64,000 bases of DNA. Source: Cepaea nemoralis (taxonomy: Eukaryota; Mollusca; Gastropoda; Stylommatophora; Helicidae). Made by a program: the position numbers and the translations under genes. Positions 13,746 through 24,965 of this stretch are shown one piece after another; position 1 is the stretch's first letter, and each line of letters begins with the position of its first letter. Under the pieces are notes generated by a model that did not search any database, was not told the DNA's origin, and saw nothing but the letters and a program-made list of their open reading frames with translations. The stretch spans positions 96,474-160,473 of the forward strand of contig JACEFZ010027050.1 of NCBI GenBank assembly GCA_014155875.1. The letters are read 5' to 3'.

Positions 13746-13843
13746 AGAAAAAGTAATTCACTTGTGCAGAGAAAGTAATTCCCTTGTGCAGAGAAAGTAA
13801 TTCACTTGTGCAGAGAAAGTAATTCACTTGTGCAGAGAAAGTA
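13746..13843 (+). repeat. 22-bp tandem repeat, about 4.5 copies
   Basis: Unit AGAAAGTAATTCACTTGTGCAG repeated head to tail with single-base changes, such as CCC for CAC in the second copy. Confidence 0.9.
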
Positions 13844-14494
13844 CTTAACTAGAACAACTTAAACATAGCCATTCAATAATCGTGGGCCGACATAAATAAG
13901 TTAACTCTGTATCCAGGTTTGGAAAACCAGGGAAAGGACTTTCATTCTATAAAGGCAGAGCGACATAGGCTAAATATATTTTAACGGGGTACTAACCTAA
14001 AAGACACATGAGAGAACTCAAGAACAGTTTAAATGTATACAAAAACTGTTAAGTAATTGAGTAAAGACAATGTGTCGAACATATATAGTCGTTGTACAGA
14101 CAGTGTTATACAGTAGTGATGTGTTTCAGTGATGGATTTTACTAAATTCCAAAACGGGAAACAGTTGGAGTTCCGAGACTTACCTTAATCGCCTTATTTT
14201 ATGGTGATCAGACATTGAACATTTGTTTTCAATATTCGAATACGTCCAGACTCAAGCGGAGCGGAGCATCCCGTGTGAGAGCTGTCCATATATATGTGAT
14301 GTCTTGTTACATAGCCGTATAAGGATGGGAGATATGATACGGCACATACGAATTCCAGAGTCCTATCTCGCACTCACAATAGAAGACACTACCAACTACA
14401 TAGACACATTCAATACATACAACTGACATAGTTTTCAGCATTAAATAATTTATTAATTGTTGGAGGAAACTGTTGTCGGGGTATGTTATGAAGG

Positions 14495-14498
<4 letters not shown>

Positions 14499-14571
<73 letters not shown>
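14499..14571 (+). repeat. (GA)n microsatellite
   Basis: Uninterrupted AG dinucleotides for about 72 bases. Confidence 0.95.
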
Positions 14572-14574
<3 letters not shown>

Positions 14575-15007
14575 TGAGTAGAAGACAGAACGGAGGAGTG
14601 TAGACAAAAGTCTGGCAATAATTCCCAAGTATAAGGATCTTAAAGGTGTGCTTGTTGATTCCACTTTCCTCCAGGGACGACAAGCGACATTAAATGGTGG
14701 AGCAGCGGTGTATCTGCATATTGGTACGTACATATTGGGATATACATATTAGTATACATATTGATGACTTTTAACGTGAGCAGGTCCAGGGGATATATAG
14801 TGATATTGCATTATATATTTGGGACTACATTACATTGGTGTTGGGGACATTATTGTCGGGAAAATAAAGATCCAGACCGGATGAATGTGGATAGGTGTTA
14901 AGACACAGTACATATCTATTCACACTTTACACGTCTACATAAGTCTTTATCCTAAATCTCCTCTTGTGTTTGAGAGAGTAGTTGTGGTGTACTGTGTGGT
15001 GTCATAG

Positions 15008-15008
<1 letters not shown>

Positions 15009-15102
<94 letters not shown>
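15009..15102 (+). repeat. (TA)n microsatellite
   Basis: Uninterrupted AT dinucleotides for about 93 bases, ending 75 bases before the E3b gag start. The tract is self-complementary and likely unstable. Confidence 0.95.
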
Positions 15103-15105
<3 letters not shown>

Positions 15106-15177
15106 ATTTAGATAGTTAGTAAGTACTTACTGCCTTGAAGTGTCTTTACTCAACCTGCTGACTCACCTACTTTAACT

Positions 15178-16184
15178 ATGGCCACTCCTAAATTAACTAC
15201 AGCAGAACTAAGGGCAGACGGGGAAGAAATTGGTTTATCTGGTTTGGCACTAACCGATTACGTACAAGAGAGGGAGAGGGAAAATCGCCAAGCAGAAAGG
15301 GAAGATCGAAAGGCCGAGTTGGAATTGAAAAAGATGGAGTTGGAGAACAAGAGATTGGAAACGGAACAGAACAACAAGAAGTTGGACGTGGAAGAGGCCA
15401 ACAAGAACAGAGACCATGAATACCGCATGCGAGAACTAGAACTCAAAACACAAACTAAGGGAGAAACCGATGTAGCAGAAGGAGGAATATCTTCACATGG
15501 TTCAACCAACATGAGTGGACATGGCTACCATGCCATGAAGTTTCCCTTAGCGGTTTATGAGGAGTCTAAAGAAAGATTTGACCAATACGCGAATCGCTTC
15601 AAAGCCATGGCAGTCGCTATGGGGCTGGATAGAAGCCTATGGTCTCTTAAATTATCCCAGAGATTACGAGGCTCCGGTTTTGAGGTTTACACACGCCTAC
15701 CACCAGGACATGAAAACAACTACGAAGAATTAAAAGCTGCTTTGATGAAACACTATGATATCACTGCACAAACGTATCGGAAGAAGTTTCGATCGGCAAG
15801 AAGAGAGCCGGGAGAGCTATTCGCCGCCTACAGTTTAAGATTGAAATCATACCTGCAAAAATGGATGGATTTGGCAGAGTTCAAGAGGGACTACGAGAGT
15901 CTGGAAGAGCTGATGGTAGTAGACCAGATGCGCCAGCAAATGTCAGAACCACTGAAGACATTTTTAGGAGAACAAGGGGCGGAATGGCTTGATGTTGTGA
16001 ATAAGCTAGCGGAAAGATTCGTAGAAGTACATGGGGAGGCTGCGGAACTAAGTACGCAAACCAAAGGTCAGGAGAAACAGGACCGAAAGAAATCCAAGAA
16101 CTCGGAATACAGGAAAGTAGAACCTTATATGAAGCACACCGAGAAGAGTCCAGGGGAGAAGAAGGATGGAAGACTGAGCCCACT
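15178..16184 (+). pseudogene. gag: E3b gag, cut by the nested element E2
   Basis: Starts at ATG 15,178 (MATPKLTTAELRAD). Residues about 25-90 are a charged coiled coil (ERENRQAEREDRKAELELKK). A gypsy gag core follows: FDQYANRFKAMAVAMGLD, LKLSQRLRGSGFEVY and TAQTYRKKFRSARREPGE. Gag would form the particle that packages the element RNA. The frame is intact for 336 codons and breaks exactly where the E2 LTR begins at 16,185. The stop just inside the LTR is an accident of the junction. The missing part, with the zinc knuckle, resumes after 23,740. Confidence 0.85.
16180..16184 (+). repeat. Target-site duplication of E2, left copy (CCACT)
   Basis: CCACT immediately before the left LTR; the same five bases follow the right LTR at 23,736-23,740. 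Five bases is the usual gypsy duplication. Confidence 0.85.
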
Positions 16185-16739
16185 TGTCAGCGTGTTGGAT
16201 GTCTAGGTATCTGAGCTCGGGCTCACACAGGCAACAATAACTCCGTTAAATATAATATCTAACATTTATTGTATTTCAATATACAGTGCGTTGGCGCAGT
16301 GGGTTTAAGAAGCCCGCACTGAGTTGCATATCACAGAGGTTTAACATCATCACACAGTTTAACATCATCAAACATTCTAAGCAAACTATCTAGCATATGT
16401 CTATGAACCCCAAATACACATGGGTCTAAACTATTGAGTCCCTCTAAGGCAGGCCCTGTTGCCTCTTCGATGTCCCGTCTCTCTCTGCCGATTCACACGT
16501 GTCGCAATCCGACACGGGTGGTAACTCTGTTCGAGTTCCTCGTGGACCCCGCAATAGGCGGGCCACATCAGTGTCCACGGGACAGTGGACTCACTGACCA
16601 GTCCTTCGAGAAGGTTCTGGAATACTCTGGCCTTCGAGGGTCTTACTTCTTTCCCTTGGGCGGGAGTTGTAGCCCTTGGCTAATATCTATTAACTAATGT
16701 TGGTTTACCGGATAATGTGGATAATGTGAGGCTGTGACA
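16185..16739 (-). repeat. 3' LTR of E2 (555 bp)
   Basis: Starts TGTCAGCGTG and ends GGCTGTGACA on the plus strand; same length and, by eye, same sequence as 23,181-23,735. A TTTATTGTATT stretch (reverse AATAAA) could supply the polyadenylation signal on the element strand. Confidence 0.95.
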
Positions 16740-16743
16740 GGAG

Positions 16744-16758
16744 TCCCCCCTCTCCCCT
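16744..16758 (-). other. Polypurine tract of E2
   Basis: On the minus strand AGGGGAGAGGGGGGA lies 4 bases before the 3' LTR, the expected place for the plus-strand primer. Confidence 0.8.
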
Positions 16759-16759
16759 G

Positions 16760-18345
16760 ATTTGATGGGTTGTTATAGGGTAATTAGTTCTGCACTAATT
16801 CTGTCACAGAATCACATAAAGACGGTATTTGTAGTTTGGTGGACAGTAACTTGGTAACCTACATACTGGCATCAACACTCATGTATTCTCCCATACACCA
16901 CTTCTCTGATTTGGTGAAGAGATCTCTCTCTCTCTCTCCTGTGTCCTTAAAATGCTTATCTGACCGAAGTTACGTGACGTTTACTAGTTGTGTCTACAAC
17001 CCGTCCTTCTCATAGTATCCTACTGATACCAAGATAATTAACCTCTGTATTAGAGAGGATTAACAAGACAAAAGTCTTGGCTGATTAAGTACACCTTCAA
17101 ATCTTGATCTGTGTGTGCATTTCAATACACTTTTACTCTCGTATGTTGTATAATGCTAAATATGTAGTTACGTTGTTATTTTATCCCATCTGACTACATG
17201 TGTCCCTGTTGACTTGTTAGTGTGTTGACTAATAAGTTGCTGCTTCTAATAAAGTGACTGCATTTTAATTGATAGTGTTCAGTTTTGAGTTTTGTGTAAA
17301 GTGTGTGCTGAATGTGTGGCTTATTTCCAAGCGTCACGAGTTGGGATATCCTTAATCATGAATTACTCCAATGTGTGTAATGCATGATCAGGCATTCCAA
17401 GCAGTGGTGCTTAGATGTAGTATCCTAAATACTAAACTAAGAGTACTAAACTAACTGCTAAACATGTATCAACAATTTAGACAAGTAGTACAATTTACAT
17501 GAAAGACGCAGACAAATTAAAATAAATACGTTTTGCGTACAATTTGTCCGCTCAGTATATCGCTCTCTCATTTAATTCTTTCACTCTGTCATTCACACAT
17601 CTTTCATTCCAAATAGTATTTGGTTAAAATATATAAGTAAAGTTGAGGTAAGTGTTATTTCCCTTAGAAAAAATGGAATAGGCGATATTTTCCCTTTAAG
17701 ATAACACGTACTTTTTGTACGATGACTCAAAAATTGTTTATAATTTACATAGAGAAACTTGCATAGGAAGGTTATTTAACCTATGAATGGAAATACCTGT
17801 AATATTATGGTAGAAAATGTACAAATTACAGGTTAACACATTTTATATACATAATAATATAATACATATTCAATACTAAATTAATTAATTAACTAAGTAA
17901 CTAAATCCAACGATGATGTGCGCGTTGTCCTCCTGTTGTTAGCGTAGTCGTGCCATGAATGTTAATAGTTAGTATGGCTGTCTCTTGAGTGTTGTCGTTG
18001 ACGTAGTTCTATTTCGGCTGTTTGCAAAGTCTATTAGCCACAGCAAGTACAGGAATGTTCTCAATGTCGAGTATAAGTGTTCTTCATGTTTTCTTGATCA
18101 ATGTCAGTTCACTGGATGAAATCATTTCACAGATAATGTCTCTCGCTCGGATTGGTCCTAGAGCTTTGGTAATTGGTAGTATAGTTCTCAAAGTTTCACG
18201 TTCGTGGGTGTTATATGTAACCTATTCACTGGGGTGTTATTACTTTTAAATGGAAGTTCTTTAGCAGGTGTAAAGTTACACTGTTCTATGCTACGGAATA
18301 AAATATCACAATTTCTGGTATGGCGAATGGTCAATGTGCCAAATG
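16760..18345 (-). other. E2 3' non-coding region
   Basis: 1.6 kb between the end of RNase H and the polypurine tract. I see no ORF of note on the element strand and no envelope-like or integrase-core sequence. It is AT-rich, with a short TCTC run near 16,926. Confidence 0.6.
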
Positions 18346-20320
18346 TTATTCTGCTGGCGCATTCGTCTGCCGCGATAAAATATCAGCTATAATGTTATCA
18401 GTGCCTCTGATATGGCGGATTTCGAAGTCGAAATCTTGGAGGAGAAGACACCATCTTTGTAAACGATGGTTTTTCGGAACACCTTGCTTAAGTACCAACA
18501 ATGGCGAATTGTCGGTGAGTACCACGAAGTGGGCACCCAAGAGGAACTTAGACAATCTGAGCATACAAAATAATAGACTTAATGCCTCCAATTCCACTTT
18601 AGAGTAACGGGTCTCTGCTTTCTTCAGCTTACGGCTTACGTAGAGAATTGGGTGTCTCACTCCATCCACTTCTTGCATTAAACATCCTCCAATTGCGATA
18701 GCACTCGAATCTGTGGTCAAAATAAAGGGTAAATCTATGTTTGGTAATCGTAAGACTGGTGGATTAGAAAAAATGCGTTTCAATCTGCATATTGCATCCT
18801 CTAAGCTGGTACTTTTACAAACTTTTGATGGATGATCTTTTGTCAACATATTAGAAAAAACTGATGTAAGTTCTGCCCAATTTGGTATAAACTTAGAATA
18901 ATAGTTTATAAGACCTAATAAACTTCTAATTTGTTTCTTTGTGGTAGGAACTTCTAGATTGAGAATCTTCGAAACAATCTTATCATCTGTCAACAGTTTG
19001 CCTTCAGAAATTCTATGACCAAGGAAGTCTATTTGTTTATAGCCTATTTCAACCTTGGAAGGTTTGATAGTAAGTCCGAAAAGAACGATTTGGTCGAAGA
19101 CTTGTTTGAGTGTAAGTAAGTGAGAAGTCATATTAGAAGAATGAATGCAAATATCATCAATATAAGCTTGGACATCTTTAATTCCGTGCAATAGCAATCT
19201 AGTTAATCTAACAAATGTGGCGGAAGCGTTCTTGAGACCAAATGGAAGATATCTCCATTCGTACAAACCGAGAGGTGTTGCGAATGCTGTTATATGTCTA
19301 GAAGCAGGGTGTAGTGGTACTTGCCAATAACCTTTCGCTAAATCAACCTTTGAAAATAAGGATGACTGAGACATGTTCAAAATGAGGTCTTCACAGCTAT
19401 TCATCGGCTCCGCATCTGTTGTGGTTATTGTATTTAACCTTCTATAATCGATGCACAAACGGATCGTTTGGTCCTTCTTTTTCACCAGGACAATCGGTGA
19501 AGAATATTGAGACATAGATTTCTGAATTATTCTATTTTTCTCTAAATCCAAAATTTCCTTGTCTAAATTTGCTCTATAATGCAGAGGAATAGAATATGGT
19601 CTACATTTGACCGGTGTCAGATCTGTCAACACAATTGAATGTGTTATTTTGTCAGTCCGTCCAGGTTTGTTAGAGAAGATAGATTTATACTCGTTAAGGA
19701 GAGTCAAAATGTCTTGTCGCTGCTGTTGTGTCAGAGTGTCAGAGATTTGTATGTCCTTTATACTACCGTCGTCATTCATAATCGGTACTGGGATTTCAGT
19801 ATTGTCTACGTCTGTCTGATTTATCACAGATGCTACTGTTTGTAAATTGTCCTCAATGTCATTGTCGTCGTCGTCGAGGTTAATCGTTGTCAATATGTCG
19901 TCAAATTGGTCGTCGCTGTCGTTATCACATATTGTCGGTAATGTACATATGTCTTCGTCGTCTTTGTTGTCGTAAGAGTGCGTCGTTAACGATGCTTCGT
20001 TTGTCGAGATGTCACTCAGTTGGGTCATTGTCGTTTCGTTTCTGTCATCAGTTAGCTGCGTCTGCTCACTCGTGTCAGTGTCCTGTCTAGTATAGTATGG
20101 TTTTAACATATTTACATGGAATGGCCTCGAGGCAGTTGTGGTTGATTGAACTTCTGCCGTGGGGTTTTTCCCCTTTTTCACCAGTTTCTGACATATATCA
20201 CATGATCTACAATAGGTTTTTATGTCTTGGCAAAATTTCGGCCAATAAAATTGGGTCAGGACCCTAGCTCTAGTCTTTTCGTACCCCATATGACCTCCGA
20301 AAGGTGAGTCATGGGCTATT
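18346..20320 (-). CDS. pol: E2 pol: integrase zinc-binding part, RT, RNase H
   Basis: An uninterrupted 647-codon frame. Residues 2-35 are the rear of an H2C2 zinc-binding domain (FYWPKFCQDIKTYCRSCDIC). By residue 57 the sequence is already at the integrase end signature FHVNMLKPYY, so the D,D35E core of roughly 200 residues is missing. An acidic linker (100-180) follows, then RT: LCIDYRRLN at about 281, FSKVDLAKGYWQ at about 313, LPFGLKN at 348 and YIDD at 376-379, all catalytic Asp kept. RNase H starts near 535 (LPFILTTDSSAIAIGG). Polymerase and RNase H look usable; integration would need an integrase in trans. A one-base shift near 20,325 separates it from gag-protease. Confidence 0.85.
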
Positions 20321-22100
20321 TTAGTACTTTCTCTCGATGTGCTTGTGGTAACACTACTTGCTGTACCGTGGTCTGATCTCTAGTGTATAATCTAGTCAAC
20401 ACATTGTTCTTTAATCTAAATGACCACGATGCATTTTTAGTTAATTTTGGTTTCAGTCCTACTAACCTAAAATACTGTGAAAGTGTAGGATCTGATTTCT
20501 GTTCTTCTCCAAAATTAGTGATGGTAGTGTTTGGTGCTACAATTTCTAGTGACTCCTGCAGTTGGTCGGTGTGAGTTTTGTGAGTTGTCTGTCGTGTTAT
20601 TGCATTCGTGTGTTGTGTGTGTTGTTGCACATCTACAGGCTTGGTACTTGGTAGATCGGTAGCATCCTCAATTCGAGGTTTTAAATTGGTCGTATCACTG
20701 ACAGATTCGACCGCCCCTGCATCATACACCTCGGTGAATTCTTTCTGAATTACTTCATTGGTTGTCTCTCTTGTTCTTTTGGCAGATTGAGACAAGCATG
20801 AATGGTGTTTCTCTTTAGGATCGCTGTTTGGGTGCTGGATACCGTTTTTCCGCTCCCAATCTCTGATTTCCTTTTCAGAGCAAGGTCGTATGTTGGGCAG
20901 GTTCCCAAGTATAATATCAGCGACAGGATTTTCTAGGACTGCGCACAATACTAGTCCTGATATGAACGGTGTTCGAATTTCGACAAGAGCAAGGGGGTAT
21001 TTCTCTATAGTGCCTGAGAATGTGCGACAAGTTACGTGTTTGTGTGTATAGTCTTTGTCGTTGATTAATGTTTTCTTAATCCCACAGAGCGTTGCGCCGG
21101 AATCACGAATTAATGTGCACTTTTTGTTATTTACAAACCCTGTTGAGAAATTTAGCTTGCCTGTAGAAGATAAGGCAACATTGGCCATTTCATTAGAAAT
21201 AGGAATGGTATGGCCACATAGTAATGTTGTGTCAAGTTGGAATTTCATACAGGTGTTACATTTATGGTCTGTAATGGTGTCAATAATTTGCACGGCATTT
21301 CCTAGTTCACTCAAACTTTCGTTTTGATTGTCACATTCATTCAGTGATTCAATATCTTCGTCTGATGACGTTTCAACTAGTGCAGCATTGGCCTGTTTTA
21401 GTAATTTTCGGCCATCACAAAAGCGACTGTAGTGCCCAAAGCTACTGCAAAAATAGCATTTGACCGCTCTCTGGTACGCATTTCTCTTGTTCTTCTGCTT
21501 CTCCACGATCATTTTGAGATGGTGAGGATAGTTGGGCGATTTATCGCACATCGCGTATTCTTCGTGAGTTAAACTACAATATTGGCACTTAACTGGCTTC
21601 CTGACATTTGAGCGTGGTTTAAACTTGCTTTCAGTTGGTTTCGAGTATCTAGTGTTTACCACTGCTGCTGCTTCGTTTTGACTTAGGTTTAATTGGAAAA
21701 TATCTCTGTTCGCTGTGAAAAATGCGTTCCCCTTTGTCTCTACATCCTGAATACTCCTACAGTCCATTTGTTTCAAAAACTTAGCAAAAGGTGTGGGGAT
21801 TGTACTAACTATTTTGTCAATAATAATGAGTTCTTTTAGTTTGTCATGGCTGTTGTTAGTTTTAGCTGAGTTAATCCACTTTGTGCACACATCCTGAACT
21901 GTAGACACGTAGTCTATAAAGGTTTGGTTTGGTTGTGGGGATAATTTTGCGAACTGTTGTTGGTAACCTGCAGTATCTAAAGAGAAATGTTGGAGAATGC
22001 GTTGCTTTAAGTAATCATAATCTTTTCTCATTTCCTGTGGCACTGTCTCTATTACTTTCAAAGGTTCCAGAGCTAATTTCTCATTAAAATAAATGACCAA
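20316..22100 (-). CDS. gag: E2 gag-protease
   Basis: A 594-codon frame colinear with E1. Gag core is at residues 10-150, a CQYC pair at 172-175, and the CCHC zinc knuckle CYFCSSFGHYSRFC at 215-228 (C-x2-C-x4-H-x4-C). The aspartic protease has DSG at 333-335 (LIRDSGATLCG), and a Thr/Glu-rich region precedes the start of integrase (LPQAHREK). The frame ends at a one-base difference from E1 in a T-run (four versus five Ts) near 20,320. The natural start lies upstream at 22,595. Breaks near 22,090 and 22,320 are also one-base changes. Confidence 0.82.
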   Translation of the reverse strand: MVIYFNEKLALEPLKVIETVPQEMRKDYDYLKQRILQHFSLDTAGYQQQFAKLSPQPNQTFIDYVSTVQDVCTKWINSAKTNNSHDKLKELIIIDKIVSTIPTPFAKFLKQMDCRSIQDVETKGNAFFTANRDIFQLNLSQNEAAAVVNTRYSKPTESKFKPRSNVRKPVKCQYCSLTHEEYAMCDKSPNYPHHLKMIVEKQKNKRNAYQRAVKCYFCSSFGHYSRFCDGRKLLKQANAALVETSSDEDIESLNECDNQNESLSELGNAVQIIDTITDHKCNTCMKFQLDTTLLCGHTIPISNEMANVALSSTGKLNFSTGFVNNKKCTLIRDSGATLCGIKKTLINDKDYTHKHVTCRTFSGTIEKYPLALVEIRTPFISGLVLCAVLENPVADIILGNLPNIRPCSEKEIRDWERKNGIQHPNSDPKEKHHSCLSQSAKRTRETTNEVIQKEFTEVYDAGAVESVSDTTNLKPRIEDATDLPSTKPVDVQQHTQHTNAITRQTTHKTHTDQLQESLEIVAPNTTITNFGEEQKSDPTLSQYFRLVGLKPKLTKNASWSFRLKNNVLTRLYTRDQTTVQQVVLPQAHREKVLK

Positions 22101-22307
22101 TCTGATTTTATGATCTTATGGTAGGACATTAGACACTCAAAATTTTCCAGGTATGCACTGATGGAATCTCCTGAGCAGAATGCCTTGACGAGGCCTTTAT
22201 ACTTAGTTATACTTTCTGTTCCTCCTCTTTGCTTCTCAGTTTATTTACAGATATTTCTACGTTGGAATCGATTTCCATCTGCTTTAGTTTTATTTGTGTA
22301 TCGGCAT

Positions 22308-22595
22308 TCAATTGGGCTTGTTTGGCCGCCGCCTCAAGCTCCATTGTTTCTCTTGAGCCTGCAATTGCATTTTCTTCTCTTCAGCTTGTAGTTGCATCTG
22401 CATCTTTTCCCGTTCTGATTCCATTTGCATCTTCTTTTCTTCTGCCTGCAATTGCCTTTGTTTTTCTTCTCGTTCTATCGCTCTTTCTTCACGGGCAATG
22501 TTCTCTGCGTGCGTCTTCTGTGCCCATTCTGACAGTTTCTCTTCTTTATAACCTAATTTCATACCTTGCTCAATACATTTTTCTAAAGTAGACAT
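22308..22595 (-). CDS. gag: E2 gag N-terminal coiled coil
   Basis: From ATG 22,595 (MSTLEKCIEQGMKLGYKEEK) a charged coiled coil of QAEEKKMQ-type repeats runs to about residue 80, then a frame shift gives a short aberrant tail. The downstream gag sequence between 22,310 and 22,100 is present in other frames (matching E1's AETQIKLKQMEIESN region), so this is one gag gene with small indels. Confidence 0.75.
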   Translation of the reverse strand: MSTLEKCIEQGMKLGYKEEKLSEWAQKTHAENIAREERAIEREEKQRQLQAEEKKMQMESEREKMQMQLQAEEKKMQLQAQEKQWSLRRRPNKPN

Positions 22596-23155
22596 CTTGT
22601 CTTTTAATTTTTGGTAATTTCAATAAAGTTAAATCCCTTAGAAAAAATTGTTGGGGAGTAGAAAATTTAGTTATCTCCCTTAATGTTTACATGCGCAAAT
22701 AGAAATGCAAAGTTATGTTGGTTACAAGGTCATGAATATACATACAAATCAATGTAAAGCAAAATGATACATGGATGGATGGTGATAAGTACCGCTTAGG
22801 GTTGCAATGGGCATGATATGAAACTTATCTTATATTCCCAGAACTTGTGAATGTTGTCTTGTACTCTCGCCACTGTTGGATAGTTTACATAGGTTACACA
22901 CCACACAACTCGCGGAACAATCTGCTCGTAGAATGAGAAAACATTAGTAACAGTCAAAAAATGTCACAGTCATGTCAAAATAGTTTATAGTATTAACATC
23001 ATTGAGAGACTAGCTGCAGAGGGACTCATATTAATACTAGTTCATCACTAGATAGATGCAAATTTGTTAAACTTCTTCAAACATCAATTTGATATGATTA
23101 ATTTACTATTTTACTTGGCAATCAATAGCCGTCTATATGTAAAGCTTGTGCCAAA

Positions 23156-23173
23156 ACCGGAGATTAGCCCCCA
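23156..23173 (-). other. Primer-binding-site candidate of E2
   Basis: On the minus strand TGGGGGCTAATCTCCGGT begins 7 bases inside the 5' LTR. It starts with TGG, complementary to the tRNA CCA end, and its first nine bases are conserved in E1 (TGGGGGCTA). The tRNA was not identified. Confidence 0.4.
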
Positions 23174-23180
23174 AAAAGCC

Positions 23181-23735
23181 TGTCAGCGTGTTGGATGTCT
23201 AGGTATCTGAGCTCGGGCTCACACAGGCAACAATAACTCCGTTAAATATAATATCTAACATTTATTGTATTTCAATATACAGTGCGTTGGCGCAGTGGGT
23301 TTAAGAAGCCCGCACTGAGTTGCATATCACAGAGGTTTAACATCATCACACAGTTTAACATCATCAAACATTCTAAGCAAACTATCTAGCATATGTCTAT
23401 GAACCCCAAATACACATGGGTCTAAACTATTGAGTCCCTCTAAGGCAGGCCCTGTTGCCTCTTCGATGTCCCGTCTCTCTCTGCCGATTCACACGTGTCG
23501 CAATCCGACACGGGTGGTAACTCTGTTCGAGTTCCTCGTGGACCCCGCAATAGGCGGGCCACATCAGTGTCCACGGGACAGTGGACTCACTGACCAGTCC
23601 TTCGAGAAGGTTCTGGAATACTCTGGCCTTCGAGGGTCTTACTTCTTTCCCTTGGGCGGGAGTTGTAGCCCTTGGCTAATATCTATTAACTAATGTTGGT
23701 TTACCGGATAATGTGGATAATGTGAGGCTGTGACA
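23181..23735 (-). repeat. 5' LTR of E2 (555 bp)
   Basis: Reads identical to the copy at 16,185-16,739. On the element strand it precedes gag, so it should carry the promoter. Confidence 0.95.
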
Positions 23736-23740
23736 CCACT
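23736..23740 (+). repeat. Target-site duplication of E2, right copy (CCACT)
   Basis: Matches 16,180-16,184. E3b gag coding resumes immediately after it. Confidence 0.85.
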
Positions 23741-24965
23741 TAACTCTCAACCGACACGACAGTGGTCTGAGAAGTGGTGTTCGATCTGCAAGTCGCCCTC
23801 TCACAACACAAAAGACTGCAGATCGAAAACGAAAAGCTCTCACTTCGCGGCTTGCCGTGTGGCTCCAAATGCAGTTGCCACCGAAAAGTTCGAGGTCATT
23901 GAAGGAATTCTGGACCAAGAGAGGCCACCTGTGGTCGAACTGATTGAAGTCAATGGCCAGCAGGTTACTTGCCTCTACGATACAGGTTTGGACGGGGAAG
24001 CTGTGATTGACGCCAGCCTGGTACGCCCAGACCAACTTACAGGGGAGACCATTGAGATACAGTCGGCAATGAGGAGTGCTGTTACCATGACGCTGCCAAT
24101 CGCCACGGTGGAGATTAAGTCCAGGTACGTCACGGGCATTATTCCTGCAGCTGTATTAGCTGACTCCCTATTCCCAGTGATTATTGGTACGAAATACGTG
24201 TTCTTGGGGTTTCCCAAACAGCCAGCCCCCAGAGGAGCATTAGCCAGTGGATCTCAGGGGAAGAAAGAAGAGACAGAGACACTATGTGACAACTCAGTGC
24301 TAGGGGAATTGCATACTGCCCAGAGGAAGGATACTACGTTGCGTCCTTGCTACTGGAAGCTACAAAGAAGTGCTGAGCCACCAAAAAGGAGACAGTACTT
24401 TCTGAAGATTCGACTGCTCTATCGGAGAGCTGGAAGGGGAGACAACCTGCACGAGCAGTGGGTGGTCCCAGAGACCCACCGTCCTCACATTCTTCAGAGC
24501 GGACACACCATATCCGGGATTCGACATATGGGTGTCAGAGAAACCTTGCAGCAAATTTCCGGCCATTATTGCTGGCCAGGATGGCTGGAGATGTACGCCG
24601 GTTAGTGAAGTCTTGCACAGAGTGCCAGAAGGCACCACCCAAAAATAGGACGAAGAGTAAAATAGCTCTTCAGGTGGAAGACAAAGTGGAAGTGTGGGGT
24701 CCAGCAGAGACCAATATACTCCAAGTAGGATGGAAAGGACCTTATCCTGTGGAAAAGGTTGTGTCCAAGAATACCTACGAAAACAGGATCAGGGGAGAAC
24801 TGAAAAGTCTCCCTAGGCATCTCCTTCGGAAATATGAGGATAGATCAGAGAGCAAATCTTCGCACCTTATGGTGATGGCAGCCATTAAGAAAAAGGTTAC
24901 AGGTCCAGACGAAGACCAGAGATCCCAAGTACTACATAGGAGGACCTATGGGAACATACTTCAGG
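23736..24965 (+). pseudogene. E3b gag end, protease, integrase ends (core missing)
   Basis: Continuation of the gag at 15,178. The zinc knuckle CSICKSPSHNTKDC (C-x2-C-x4-H-x4-C) lies about 12 codons in. A protease with DTG in CLYDTGLDGEAV follows, then an integrase zinc-binding domain (HTISGIRHMGVRE, HYCWPG, then CTECQKAPP in another frame). A one-base loss near 24,585 shifts the frame. Right after CTECQKAPPKNR comes a GPY/F-like module (VEDKVEVWGP, VGWKGPYPVEK) and HLLRKYEDRSE. The catalytic core between them is gone. The copy ends at about 24,965 against the DNA polymerase B relic, so its RT and RNase H are lost or elsewhere. Confidence 0.8.

Larger units (their letters stand above)
12942..15177 (+). 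repeat. Putative E3-family LTR and leader, with satellites
   Basis: DNA between the E3a polypurine tract and the E3b gag ATG. The LTR start is TGTGACGGG at 12,942. I could not fix its end, because there is no second copy to compare and no clear TGG primer site. If the whole span belongs to the E3 family, one LTR serves as the 3' LTR of E3a and the 5' LTR of E3b. It contains the tandem repeat at 13,746, a GA microsatellite at 14,499 and a TA microsatellite at 15,009. No gene seen. Confidence 0.45.
16185..23735 (-). mobile_element. Complete nested Ty3/gypsy-type element E2 (7,551 bp)
   Basis: It has two LTRs of 555 bp that read as identical, a TGTCA...TGACA border, a primer-site candidate, a polypurine tract and a perfect 5-bp duplication. 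It lies inside the gag gene of E3b in opposite orientation, so it is younger than E3b. Internal order on the minus strand is gag, protease, integrase zinc-binding part, integrase C-terminal signature, RT, RNase H and about 1.6 kb of non-coding DNA. The integrase catalytic core is missing. Three one-base frame breaks (near 22,320, 22,090 and 20,325) look like small indels and may be assembly errors. Confidence 0.92.

Noticed and set aside
14307..14733. ORFs with long Leu-Ser runs near 14,500 and 12,600
   Set aside because: They are translations of GA/TC microsatellites, not proteins.
16760..18345. An envelope gene in the E2 3' region, which would make it retrovirus-like
   Set aside because: No ORF of adequate length and no signal peptide or membrane segment on the element strand.
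20300..20340. Programmed frameshift between E2 gag-protease and pol
   Set aside because: E1 reads through the same spot with one extra T in a T-run, and two similar one-base breaks occur elsewhere in E2. An indel or base-calling error explains it better.
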